In this document: piece after piece, positions 17,571-24,814 of the stretch
Layout of the letters: every line of letters begins with the position of its first letter
How positions within the stretch are numbered: the stretch's first letter is position 1
Source of the DNA: Halomonas sp. 1513
Lineage (GTDB): Bacteria; Pseudomonadota; Gammaproteobacteria; Pseudomonadales; Halomonadaceae
DNA: 64,000 nucleotides
Direction: 5' to 3'
Assembly (NCBI GenBank): GCA_001971685.1
Contig: CP019326.1
Coordinates: forward strand, 558,001 to 622,000
The notes under the pieces: model-generated
Told to the model about the DNA's origin: nothing
Seen by the model: only the letters and a program-made list of their open reading frames with translations
Database searches by the model: none
Program-made: the position numbers and the translations under genes

Positions 17571-17592
17571 GAGGCTGGCCGTAGCCAGCCTC
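17571..17592 (-). terminator. Probable terminator of operon B
   Basis: GAGGCTGGC / GCCAGCCTC, a perfect 9-bp stem with a 4-nt loop, 8 nt after the FAH-family stop. Downstream on the minus strand lies a pyrimidine-rich stretch (CTCTTCTTTC). It separates operon B from the promoter of operon A. Confidence 0.6.
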
Positions 17593-17600
17593 TGCTGTGT

Positions 17601-18290
17601 TCAGACGATCTTGAGCTGCACGTCACCGACGCCATCGACGTGGCCTTCGAGGGTGTCGCCTTTGCTGACGGGGCCCACCCCTGCCGGGGTGCCGGTCATG
17701 ATGATATCGCCGGGTGCCAGTTCGAACAGCCCCGAGAGGTGCTCGATGACTTCAGGGATTTTCCAGATCAGCTGGTTGAGGTCCCCCTCCTGCTTCACCT
17801 CACCGTTGACCTTGAGCCAGACTGCGCCGTTGTCGACGTCGACGCCCTCCTTCTTGACGATCGGGCTGCACGGCGCCGACTTCTCGAACGCCTTGCCGAT
17901 CTCCCAGGGGCGGCCCATCTTCTTGGCCTGGCTCTGCAGGTCGCGCAGGGTCATGTCGAGGCCCACGGCGTAGCCGTAGACGTGGTCCATGGCGTGGTCG
18001 GTGGAGATGTGGCGGCCGCCCTTGCCGATGGCAACCACCAGCTCGATCTCATGGTGCACGTCCTGGGAGTGGGCGGGGAGGGTGAAATCGCCGCCCAGGG
18101 TCACGTTGTCGGGATTCTTCTGGAAGAAGAACGGCGGCTCCTTGTCCGGGTCGTGACCCATTTCGACGGCATGGGCGGCGTAGTTGCGGCCCACGCAGTA
18201 GACGCGGCGGATCGGGAAGCGCGCATCGCTGCCGGCCACCGGCAAGCTGGCGGGCTGAGACGGCGTGAACACGTAGTTGTCTTGAGTCAT
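17601..18290 (-). CDS. Fumarylacetoacetate hydrolase (FAH) family enzyme
   Basis: A 229-aa single-domain FAH-fold protein, likely a Mg2+/Mn2+-dependent hydrolase or decarboxylase of 2-oxo/dioxo acids. Motif VYCVGRNYAAHAVEMG (~30-45) is followed by the metal-binding acidic pair in HHEIELVVAIGK (E81, E83), D112 in GLDMTLRDLQ, and TGTPAGVGP (~198-206). The length and sequence style resemble fumarylpyruvate hydrolase and FAHD1-type oxaloacetate decarboxylase/acylpyruvase. It is the last gene of operon B, after tctC3, so it probably acts on the imported acid or a product of it. The exact substrate is not determined. Confidence 0.88.
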   Translation of the reverse strand: MTQDNYVFTPSQPASLPVAGSDARFPIRRVYCVGRNYAAHAVEMGHDPDKEPPFFFQKNPDNVTLGGDFTLPAHSQDVHHEIELVVAIGKGGRHISTDHAMDHVYGYAVGLDMTLRDLQSQAKKMGRPWEIGKAFEKSAPCSPIVKKEGVDVDNGAVWLKVNGEVKQEGDLNQLIWKIPEVIEHLSGLFELAPGDIIMTGTPAGVGPVSKGDTLEGHVDGVGDVQLKIV

Positions 18291-18311
18291 GGACGGGTCC
18301 TTGGGGGTTGG

Positions 18312-18336
18312 GCGCCCGCCGCTCGGCGGCGGGCGC
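18312..18336 (-). other. Intercistronic GC hairpin after tctC (system 3)
   Basis: An 11-bp perfect stem, GCGCCCGCCGC / GCGGCGGGCGC, with a 3-nt loop. It lies 18 nt after the tctC stop and 21 nt before the FAH-family start. It mirrors the palindrome after tctC of system 2 and probably sets the level of binding-protein mRNA. Confidence 0.55.
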
Positions 18337-18354
18337 GGTGGTGAAGGGGTGCGC

Positions 18355-19332
18355 TTACTCGTCGATGTTGTCGACGATCTCGCGATAGCGCTCGATCTCG
18401 GACTCGATCAGTGCCACGAAGTCGTCCGGCGACTCGCTGAAGACCGGCTCGGCGCCGTTGTCGCGCAGCGCCTCGCGGACCGCTTCGTCGTTCTCGATCA
18501 TGTCGGCGATCTCGCCGTGCAGCTTGGCCACGATATCGTCATCGGTGCCGGCCGGGGCGAAGATGCCCAGCCACAGTGCGGCCAGGTAGCCGTCGATCCC
18601 TGCCTCCTCGACGGTGGGGACATCGGGCAGCTGTGAGGCACGGTTGGCGGTACCCACGCCCAGCGCGCGCAGTTGCTCGTTCTGGATGGCCGAGTACACC
18701 GCCGGGAAGCTGCCGAACAGGTAGTCGATCTCCCGGCCGAGCATGGCGGTGGTGGCTTGGGCATTGCCCTCATAGGGGATGTGCACGGCATCGACGTCGG
18801 CCATGTCATTGAACATCAGCGCCGACAGGTGAGTGGTGCTGCCGGCCCCGGCGGAGCCGAAGTTCATGTCGCCGGGATTCTCGTGGGCGTGGTCGATGAC
18901 GTCCTGCACCGAGTGGAAATCGGAGTCGGGGTGCACCACCAGCACATAGGGTGTTTCGGCAACCAGGCTGATCGGTTCGAAGTCATCGATGGGGTGGTAG
19001 CCGACGTCGTCGTGGACTAGATAGCCGACGGCATGGGTGCTGGTCGAGCCGACCGACAGGGTGTAGCCATTATTGTTGGCGTTGGAGGCTGCGTGTGTCC
19101 CCACGGTACCGCCCGCGCCGCCGCGATTTTCGTAGACGAACGGCTGGCCGAGGCGGTCGGAGAGCGGTTGGCCCACGGTACGGCCGACGATATCCGTCGA
19201 GCCGCCGGCGCCGAACGGGATGATCAGGCGAATTTCCCGCTCGGGGTAGTCGGCGGCGGCGGAGGTCGCGACCATCATGCTGAGTGCGGGGATCGCGGCA
19301 AGGGTAGCGAGGGGTTTGATGAGCGTTGGCAT
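18355..19332 (-). CDS. TTT substrate-binding protein TctC (system 3)
   Basis: A 325-aa periplasmic binding protein. The signal peptide spans about residues 1-26 (MPTLIKPLAT ... SAAA|DYPER), then REIRLIIPFGAGGSTDIVGR, the TctC ligand loop. The start at 19332 is chosen for the CGGAG 7 nt upstream and a normal signal peptide; an in-frame start 16 codons further upstream would add a polar stretch. In operon B the order is tctB-tctA-tctC, unlike tctC-tctB-tctA in systems 1 and 2, so the module has a different evolutionary history. Confidence 0.92.
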   Translation of the reverse strand: MPTLIKPLATLAAIPALSMMVATSAAADYPEREIRLIIPFGAGGSTDIVGRTVGQPLSDRLGQPFVYENRGGAGGTVGTHAASNANNNGYTLSVGSTSTHAVGYLVHDDVGYHPIDDFEPISLVAETPYVLVVHPDSDFHSVQDVIDHAHENPGDMNFGSAGAGSTTHLSALMFNDMADVDAVHIPYEGNAQATTAMLGREIDYLFGSFPAVYSAIQNEQLRALGVGTANRASQLPDVPTVEEAGIDGYLAALWLGIFAPAGTDDDIVAKLHGEIADMIENDEAVREALRDNGAEPVFSESPDDFVALIESEIERYREIVDNIDE

Positions 19333-19413
19333 TGTTGTACTCCGGTCTTGATGTTGGGCGTATCGCCGGTTGTGGCGCACGGTCGAGCCGTGCGCAGGAT
19401 GCAGCGTGATCGA

Positions 19414-20916
19414 CTAGGCGGCTCTGGCCTTCCAGCGCCGGTAGAGCCCTGGGCCGAGCACGATTGCAATGATGAATACGGCAAGTATCAGGAAACTCAG
19501 GCTGATCGGGCGGGTGAAGAAGATGCTGAAGTCGCCGCGGGAAATCAGCATCGAGCGACGCAGGTTCTCCTCCACCATCGGGCCCAGGATCAAGCCGAGC
19601 AGCAGCGGCGCCGCTTCGCAGCGCAGCTTGATGAACAGATAGCCGACCAGCCCGAAGCCGGCGGCGAGGAAGACGTCGAAGATCTCCAGGTGCAGGCTGT
19701 ACATGCCGATCGAGATAAAGGTCACGATGGCCGGAAACATGATGCGGTAGGGGATCGACAGCATCTTGATCCAGATGCCGACCAGCGGCAGGTTGAGGAT
19801 CAGCAGAAGCAGGTTGCCGATCCAGAAGCTGGCGATCAGCGCCCAGAAGAAGTCCGGGCTGGAGGTCACGATCTGCGGCCCGGGCACCAGGCCATGCATC
19901 ATCATGGCGCCGAGGATCAGCGCCATGGTGGCGTCACCGGGCACGCCCAGCGAGAGGGTGGGGATGAAAGAGGTCTGTGCCGCCGCGTTGTTGGCCGCCT
20001 CAGGTGCGGTCACACCCTCGATGGCGCCCTTGCCGAAACGGCTGGGATCCTTGGCGACCTTCTTTTCCACGGCATAGGCGGCGAAGGTGCTCATCGCCGG
20101 CCCGGCGCCGGGCAACAATCCAAGCAGCGAGCCGATGCCGGTGCCGCGCGCGGTGGCGCCAGCCGAGTCGCGCAGATCGCGCTTGGTGGGGATCAAATCG
20201 CGCCACGGCACCTTGCCGACGAAGCGTTCACGTTTCTCGCCCAGGGCCACATTGTTGAGCACCTCGGCCAGGCCGAACAGGCCGATGATCACGACCACGA
20301 AGCCCATGCCGTCGTAGAGACTCATGCTGCCGAAGGTAAAGCGGGGTATGCCGGAGGTCACGTCCTGGCCGACCATGCCCAGCAGCAGGCCGAGAATCAC
20401 CATGGCGATGCCCTTGATCAGCGAGCCATTGACCAATACGGCTGCACCGAGCAGACCGGCAAGCATCAGCGAGAAGTACTCCGGTGAACCGAAGCGCAGC
20501 GCGAACTGGGCCAGCGGCGGAGCAAAGAGGGCAATGATGACGATCGCCACGCAGGCGGCGGCGAAGGAGACGATGGTAGTCATTACCAGGGCGGGCCCAG
20601 CGCGCCCCTGCTGGGCCATCGGGTGACCGTCGAGGGCGACCACCACCGAAGCGGCGGTGCCCGGCAGGTTGAGCAGGATGGCCGTGGTCGAGCCGCCGTA
20701 CATGGCGCCATAGTAGAGCCCGGCGATCATGATGATCGCCTCGGTGGGCGGCAGGTGGAAGGTGACCGGCAGCAGCAGGCCGATGGTGGCCAGCGGACCG
20801 ATCCCCGGCAATACGCCGATGAAGGTTCCCAGAGTCACGCCAATGAAGCAGTACAGCAGCGTCTCGGGTGACAGCGCGATGCCGAAGCCTAATGCGAGGT
20901 GGTCGAGGAATTCCAT
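19414..20916 (-). CDS. Tripartite tricarboxylate transporter, large permease TctA (system 3)
   Basis: Large permease, 500 aa, ~12 hydrophobic segments. Signature MYGGSTTAILLNLPGTAAS (~residues 73-91), DGHPMAQQGRAGPAL, and the second-half motif NNAAAQTSFIPTL. It diverges from TctA systems 1 and 2, having PGTAAS in place of PGTPS. It starts at the last base of the tctB3 stop (TAATG), which indicates coupling. Confidence 0.93.
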   Translation of the reverse strand: MEFLDHLALGFGIALSPETLLYCFIGVTLGTFIGVLPGIGPLATIGLLLPVTFHLPPTEAIIMIAGLYYGAMYGGSTTAILLNLPGTAASVVVALDGHPMAQQGRAGPALVMTTIVSFAAACVAIVIIALFAPPLAQFALRFGSPEYFSLMLAGLLGAAVLVNGSLIKGIAMVILGLLLGMVGQDVTSGIPRFTFGSMSLYDGMGFVVVIIGLFGLAEVLNNVALGEKRERFVGKVPWRDLIPTKRDLRDSAGATARGTGIGSLLGLLPGAGPAMSTFAAYAVEKKVAKDPSRFGKGAIEGVTAPEAANNAAAQTSFIPTLSLGVPGDATMALILGAMMMHGLVPGPQIVTSSPDFFWALIASFWIGNLLLLILNLPLVGIWIKMLSIPYRIMFPAIVTFISIGMYSLHLEIFDVFLAAGFGLVGYLFIKLRCEAAPLLLGLILGPMVEENLRRSMLISRGDFSIFFTRPISLSFLILAVFIIAIVLGPGLYRRWKARAA

Positions 20917-21431
20917 TAGTTACCCCACAGCTGCAGAGGAAGGCCGATGCCGTAGCGGAATATTCCCGCCGAGAGGACGGCCATGAACAGCGCCAGCAGC
21001 AGCGTGGAGCGCCACTTCATGCCTGGCTCGGCGAACGAGCAGATGATCACCAGGCCGATGACCGAGGCGATGAGGCCGATGTGCTCGATGGTCAGGGCGA
21101 AGAAGCTCATCCCGCCGAGCACGAACAGCATCGAGCGTCCCGCCTTGAGCATGCCGGCTCGTTTGGTGCTGTCATCCTCGGTGGAAGGGGCAGTGGCGTG
21201 CTTGCGTCGCAGCGCCTGGCGGAATCCCTCGAGATTCTTCAATACCAGCACCATGCCGAGGATGGCGATGATGGCGCCTAGCACCGTCGGGAAGAACCCC
21301 GGGCCCATGCGATCGATGCTGCCCAGCGGATAGTTGCGCGCGGTGATCATCGCCCCCAGGCCGATGGCGGTGAAGATGGCGCCGGAATAGAGATCCAGAG
21401 TGGGGTCGATGTTGTCATTATTGGTCGACAT
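20916..21431 (-). CDS. Tripartite tricarboxylate transporter, small permease TctB (system 3)
   Basis: A 171-aa protein with hydrophobic segments near residues 13-30, 45-62, ~98-135 and ~140-165, and the TctB motif GSIDRMGPGFFPTVLG (~residues 37-52). RBS GAAGGAGGG. It precedes tctA3 with a 1-nt overlap. It lies 126 nt downstream of the second CHR gene in operon B. Confidence 0.87.
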   Translation of the reverse strand: MSTNNDNIDPTLDLYSGAIFTAIGLGAMITARNYPLGSIDRMGPGFFPTVLGAIIAILGMVLVLKNLEGFRQALRRKHATAPSTEDDSTKRAGMLKAGRSMLFVLGGMSFFALTIEHIGLIASVIGLVIICSFAEPGMKWRSTLLLALFMAVLSAGIFRYGIGLPLQLWGN

Positions 21432-21557
21432 GCTGCCCTCCTTCAGCGTGGGGGCTGTGGCATGCGAGTGAGGCTGGCGTGTCGCTCTTCATGATGTCGT
21501 CCTCGTTGTATTGTTGGATGAGGATGGTGTCGTGATGGCCGCTATCGATATCGTTGG

Positions 21558-22088
21558 TTAACCCAGGAACAGCCCTCCGTAGACTAGGGCGCCGAGCACC
21601 ACGAAGGCCGGATGGGCGCGAAATCGCAGCAGCGCCACGGCGGCCACGGCGCCGATCAGCAGGGTGTGGAGCAGCCCGGCGCTGTCGACGCCCTCGCTGA
21701 AGAAGCTCCAGGTCAGCCAGGCCATCATCAGCGCGATCACCGGGCGCACCCACTGGCTCATGCGCTTGACCCGCGGCGACTCGCGGTGGCGGTAGAGCAG
21801 CCCCAGGGCGCCGAGCATCAGCAGCAGCGACGGCACCACGGTAGCGAACACCGCCACCACCGCGCCGCCGATACCCGCCACGTCATAGCCCACGTAGCCG
21901 GCCATCTTGGTGGCGATGGGGCTGGGCAGGGCGTTGCCCAGGGCCAGGGTCTCGGCGAACTCCTGGGCGCCCATCCAGCCATAGCGGCCGACCACTTCGG
22001 CCTCGATCAGCGGGATGATCGCCGGGCCGCCGCCGTAGCCGATGATGTTGGGAATGAAGAAGGCCAGGAACAGCTCCCAGTAGATCAT
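21558..22088 (-). CDS. CHR-family transporter half protein, second of pair (copy B)
   Basis: 176 aa, the same motifs as the protein at 16261-16791 (GYGGGPAIIPLIEAEVV, PSPIATKMAGYVGY). It differs at about two positions (SEGVD versus SEGIN). Nucleotide identity is also very high, so duplication or gene conversion is recent. It overlaps its partner by 4 nt. Confidence 0.88.
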   Translation of the reverse strand: MIYWELFLAFFIPNIIGYGGGPAIIPLIEAEVVGRYGWMGAQEFAETLALGNALPSPIATKMAGYVGYDVAGIGGAVVAVFATVVPSLLLMLGALGLLYRHRESPRVKRMSQWVRPVIALMMAWLTWSFFSEGVDSAGLLHTLLIGAVAAVALLRFRAHPAFVVLGALVYGGLFLG

Positions 22089-22669
22089 GAGCGAGCCTCC
22101 TGCTTGGGCACCGGACGCAGCAGTGCCGCGGCCAGGATGCCGCCGATCACCCAGCCGGGGTGCACGCCGAGCAGGTAGATCAGCACGCCGGCCACCGCCG
22201 CCATGGCCAGGCTGACCAGCCAGCCCAGCACCAGTTGCGACTTGTTGAGGAAGTCCCAGGCCAGCTGGCCCATCATCACCATCACCACCGGCACCACGCC
22301 CTGGCCCATGCCCTGGATCCAGGCCACGTCGCGGTAGCGGCTGAACACGCCGAGCAGGGCGATCATGGCGATGATGGTGGGCAGGATCACCGCCAGTACG
22401 GCGTTGACGCAGCCGGTGACGCCGGCGACGCGATAGCCGATATAGCCGGGCATCTTGGTGGCGATGGGGCCGGGCAGGGTATTGGCGATGGCCAGGATAT
22501 CGGCGAACTCTTCATCGCTGAGCCAGGCGTGGCGCTTGACCACCTCCTGCTGGACGAGGGGGATCATCGCCGGGCCGCCGCCGAAGCCGAGCAGGCCGAT
22601 GCGCAGGAAGGCCATGAACAGGTCGCGCTGACTGGCACTGCGACCTTGGGTAGTCGAGTGCGACATCAT
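22085..22669 (-). CDS. CHR-family transporter half protein, first of pair (copy B)
   Basis: 194 aa, with motifs LLGFGGGPAMIPLVQQEVV and PGPIATKMPGYIGY. The core matches the protein at 16788-17366 almost completely, while the first ~13 and last ~7 residues differ. It is the first gene of operon B and is divergent from the GntR regulator at 22831. The shared 30-bp element lies 55 nt upstream of the start. Confidence 0.88.
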   Translation of the reverse strand: MMSHSTTQGRSASQRDLFMAFLRIGLLGFGGGPAMIPLVQQEVVKRHAWLSDEEFADILAIANTLPGPIATKMPGYIGYRVAGVTGCVNAVLAVILPTIIAMIALLGVFSRYRDVAWIQGMGQGVVPVVMVMMGQLAWDFLNKSQLVLGWLVSLAMAAVAGVLIYLLGVHPGWVIGGILAAALLRPVPKQEARS

Positions 22670-22723
22670 GGCGACCTATGACAGAGGAAGCGTGGCGTGT
22701 AGTCGTCGTATTTTTTCATTGCT

Positions 22724-22753
22724 AATCGTCTTGTTGTTATAAAATCGATTATT
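22724..22753. promoter_or_regulatory. Shared 30-bp promoter/operator element, copy B
   Basis: Matches the element at 17427-17456 at 26 of 30 positions; the first 11 and last 13 bases are identical. It lies in the AT-rich divergent region between operon B and the GntR gene (start 22831), where an autoregulatory GntR operator would be expected. Inner differences may tune affinity. Confidence 0.6.
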
Positions 22754-22830
22754 ATATTTAGAACGTAGATTGTTCTTCGAGGATGCGTCAAGCTCTGTGG
22801 TCATAGAGTGGCCCTTCCATGGGAGGAGAG

Positions 22831-23490
22831 ATGGACGTCCCGCAACGCAAACAGAGTGCTACCACCGCCAGTCGGGTGTTCGACGCCATGCGTCATGACC
22901 TGGTCAATGGCCGCTTTGCCGCCGGCGAGAAGGTGGCCATCAATGGTCTCAAGGAGCAGTATCAGGTGGGCCTGAGCCCGCTGCGCGAGGCGCTCAACCG
23001 CCTCGCCGCCTATGGGCTGCTGGTGCAGGAGAATCAGCGCGGTTTCCGGGTGCCGCGCCTGGACCGACGCGAACTCGACGATGTCGCCGGCATGCGCCGC
23101 GAGCTGGAAGGCATGGCACTCGAGCGCGCGATCCTCAACGGCGACGCAGAGTGGGAATCGGAGCTGCTGGCCGCCGCTCACCGCCTCAAGCGAGCCGATC
23201 TGTCGCCGACCAAGGTCGATGAGTGGGAGCAACTGCACTCACGCTTCCACAGTACCCTGGTGGCGCCCTGCGGCTCGGTATGGCTGCTGCGCTTCATCGA
23301 CCAGTTGCACGACCAGTTCGACCGCTATCGGCGCATGGCCCCCGGCGTGCCCGAGGTGCGCAAGATCCTCGATGCCCAGCACGGCGAGCTGGTCGAGCTG
23401 GCCCTGGAGCGCGACGTCAAGGCGGCGCGGGCGCTGCTCGAGGACCATATCGACCGCTCTTATGAAGTGGCGCGGGGAAGCTGCAAGTAG
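22831..23490 (+). CDS. GntR-family transcriptional regulator with FCD domain
   Basis: A 219-aa DNA-binding regulator. The N-terminal winged helix spans about residues 10-72 (ASRVFDAMRHDLVNGRF, GLSPLREALNRLAAYGLL). The FCD ligand-binding domain spans ~80-210, with acidic/His residues that usually hold a metal and a carboxylate ligand. The start at 22831 follows GGAGGAGAG; a nearby ATG at 22819 lacks an RBS. FCD regulators commonly sense organic acids. Its divergent position and the shared upstream element make it the likely regulator of both CHR/TTT operons. It is convergent with yigZ (3-nt gap). Confidence 0.9.
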   Translation: MDVPQRKQSATTASRVFDAMRHDLVNGRFAAGEKVAINGLKEQYQVGLSPLREALNRLAAYGLLVQENQRGFRVPRLDRRELDDVAGMRRELEGMALERAILNGDAEWESELLAAAHRLKRADLSPTKVDEWEQLHSRFHSTLVAPCGSVWLLRFIDQLHDQFDRYRRMAPGVPEVRKILDAQHGELVELALERDVKAARALLEDHIDRSYEVARGSCK

Positions 23491-23493
23491 GCG

Positions 23494-24111
23494 CTACTCG
23501 CCGACGCTGAGGCGCCCCTTGAGGCGTGAGGTCAGCTCGCTCAAGCGAGCCGGGTCTTGGTCGGCGGGCCAGCCGACCCGCAGGCTCACGCCGCTGGCGT
23601 GATAGTCGGCCCCGCGTACCGGAATTTGCTGCTCGCTGAGCCAGCTGCGGGCCTCGGCTTCGCCGGCGAAATCGACGCCGAGGGTGAGCGCACGGCGGGG
23701 CGTGAAATCTATCAGCGGCAGCTGCTCGAGCCCCTTGGACACGGCCTGGGCATAGGCGCGGGCCAAACCGCCGGTGCCCAGCTTGGTACCGCCGAAGTAG
23801 CGAATGACCACGCACCCCACCTGGCCGATGCCGGCCCCCTCCAGCACCTGGAACATTGGGCGCCCCGCGGTGCCGCCGGGCTCGCCGTCGTCGGAGAAAC
23901 CGATCGCCTGCTGCTCGCCGGGCGGGCCGGCAACGAAGGCACTACAGTGGTGGCTGGCGCCGGGATGAGCCTGGCGGGCGGCGGCCAGCAGCGACTCGAA
24001 TGCCTCGGCGGTCGGCGCATGGCAGAGCCAGGCAATGAAGCGACTCTTCTCTACCTCCAGCTCGCTCTCGAGCCATAGACCCTCCTCGAGGTCGGGAATC
24101 GGATAGCCCAT
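23494..24111 (-). CDS. yigZ: IMPACT/YigZ family protein
   Basis: A 205-aa conserved protein of the UPF0029/IMPACT family. The motifs EKSRFIAWLCHAPT (~20-33), ASHHCSAFV (~51-59), FSDDGEPGGTAGRPM (~72-86) and VIRYFGGTKLGTGGLARAY (~101-119) are typical of YigZ. The C-terminal domain is a small ferredoxin-like fold. E. coli YigZ has weak peptidase/translation-related annotations, so the function is uncertain. Its start overlaps the stop of the S24 gene upstream (TAATG), so it may share SOS-controlled transcription. Confidence 0.9.
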   Translation of the reverse strand: MGYPIPDLEEGLWLESELEVEKSRFIAWLCHAPTAEAFESLLAAARQAHPGASHHCSAFVAGPPGEQQAIGFSDDGEPGGTAGRPMFQVLEGAGIGQVGCVVIRYFGGTKLGTGGLARAYAQAVSKGLEQLPLIDFTPRRALTLGVDFAGEAEARSWLSEQQIPVRGADYHASGVSLRVGWPADQDPARLSELTSRLKGRLSVGE

Positions 24112-24590
24112 TACATCAGCTGAGTCGGCTGACGCATCACACCCATCACCATGCCCAGCACCTTGATGTCGTCGTTTTTGAGAAAGATCGGCGCCATGCT
24201 TTCGTTGGCCGGCTGTAGGCGCACCCCGGCTTTCTCGATATACAGCTTCTTCAGGGTGACCTCCTGATCATTGATCATGACCACCGCCGTTTCGCCGTTC
24301 TCGGCGCTCTCCTGGCGTTCGATGATGATCACGTCGCCGTCGAAGATATTGCACTCGATCATCGAGTCGCCGCACACACGCAGCGCGTAGGTATTGCGCC
24401 GCACCATGCTCGACGGCACATAGACGCTGGCGGTGTCGGTACACGCCTCGATGGGCATGCCCGCCGAGACCTTGCCGAGCAGCGGCACCTCGACCAGCTC
24501 GCCAAGCTGGTGGTCATCGAGCGCCTCCCAGGCGTCTGCCATGGGCAGATTAGGGCGCCGTTGCAGGTAGTGCGGGGCGGTGTGAAGCAT
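24111..24590 (-). CDS. LexA/UmuD-like S24 protein lacking a DNA-binding domain
   Basis: A 159-aa protein consisting almost only of a peptidase S24 domain. It has a LexA-type Ala-Gly cleavage site (A43-G44 in KVSAGMP), the nucleophile S76 in CGDSMIE and the general base K114 in VTLKKLY. The Ser-Lys spacing of 38 is close to the 37 of E. coli LexA. The N-terminal ~30 residues are too short for a winged helix, so it cannot repress like LexA. The C-terminal sequence is closer to LexA (GMVMGVMRQ) than to UmuD. A perfect SOS box lies 34 nt upstream. It may be a UmuD-like or RecA-buffering protein; no umuC is adjacent. Divergent from ccmA. Confidence 0.85.
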   Translation of the reverse strand: MLHTAPHYLQRRPNLPMADAWEALDDHQLGELVEVPLLGKVSAGMPIEACTDTASVYVPSSMVRRNTYALRVCGDSMIECNIFDGDVIIIERQESAENGETAVVMINDQEVTLKKLYIEKAGVRLQPANESMAPIFLKNDDIKVLGMVMGVMRQPTQLM

Positions 24591-24623
24591 GCTCTTTCTC
24601 CCTCCGGGGCGGGGTGCTAATAC

Positions 24624-24639
24624 CTGTTATTTTTTACAG
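24624..24639. promoter_or_regulatory. LexA (SOS) box
   Basis: CTGT-TATTTTTT-ACAG matches the gammaproteobacterial LexA consensus CTGT-N8-ACAG exactly, with the expected A/T-rich centre. It is 34-49 nt upstream of the S24 gene start on the minus strand. ccmA starts 176 nt away on the other side and is less likely to be controlled by it. Confidence 0.85.
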
Positions 24640-24814
24640 CACTTCTGCATCATAGCAAGGGCGGCGGGAGTCGCAAGTCCTGACGATCCGGCGGCCACGC
24701 TTGATTGAGATCAAGGCAAGTCCCGATGCGACCGGCTGACGCAGGCCCGGCGCTAGCCGCATCAGGCCATTCCGTGTAGAGTGCCGAGCCAATAATCGAT
24801 GCTGGGAGACCGCG

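Noticed and set aside
24111-24590. Annotating the S24 gene as lexA itself
   Set aside because: It has no room for the winged-helix repressor domain, so it cannot be the SOS master repressor.
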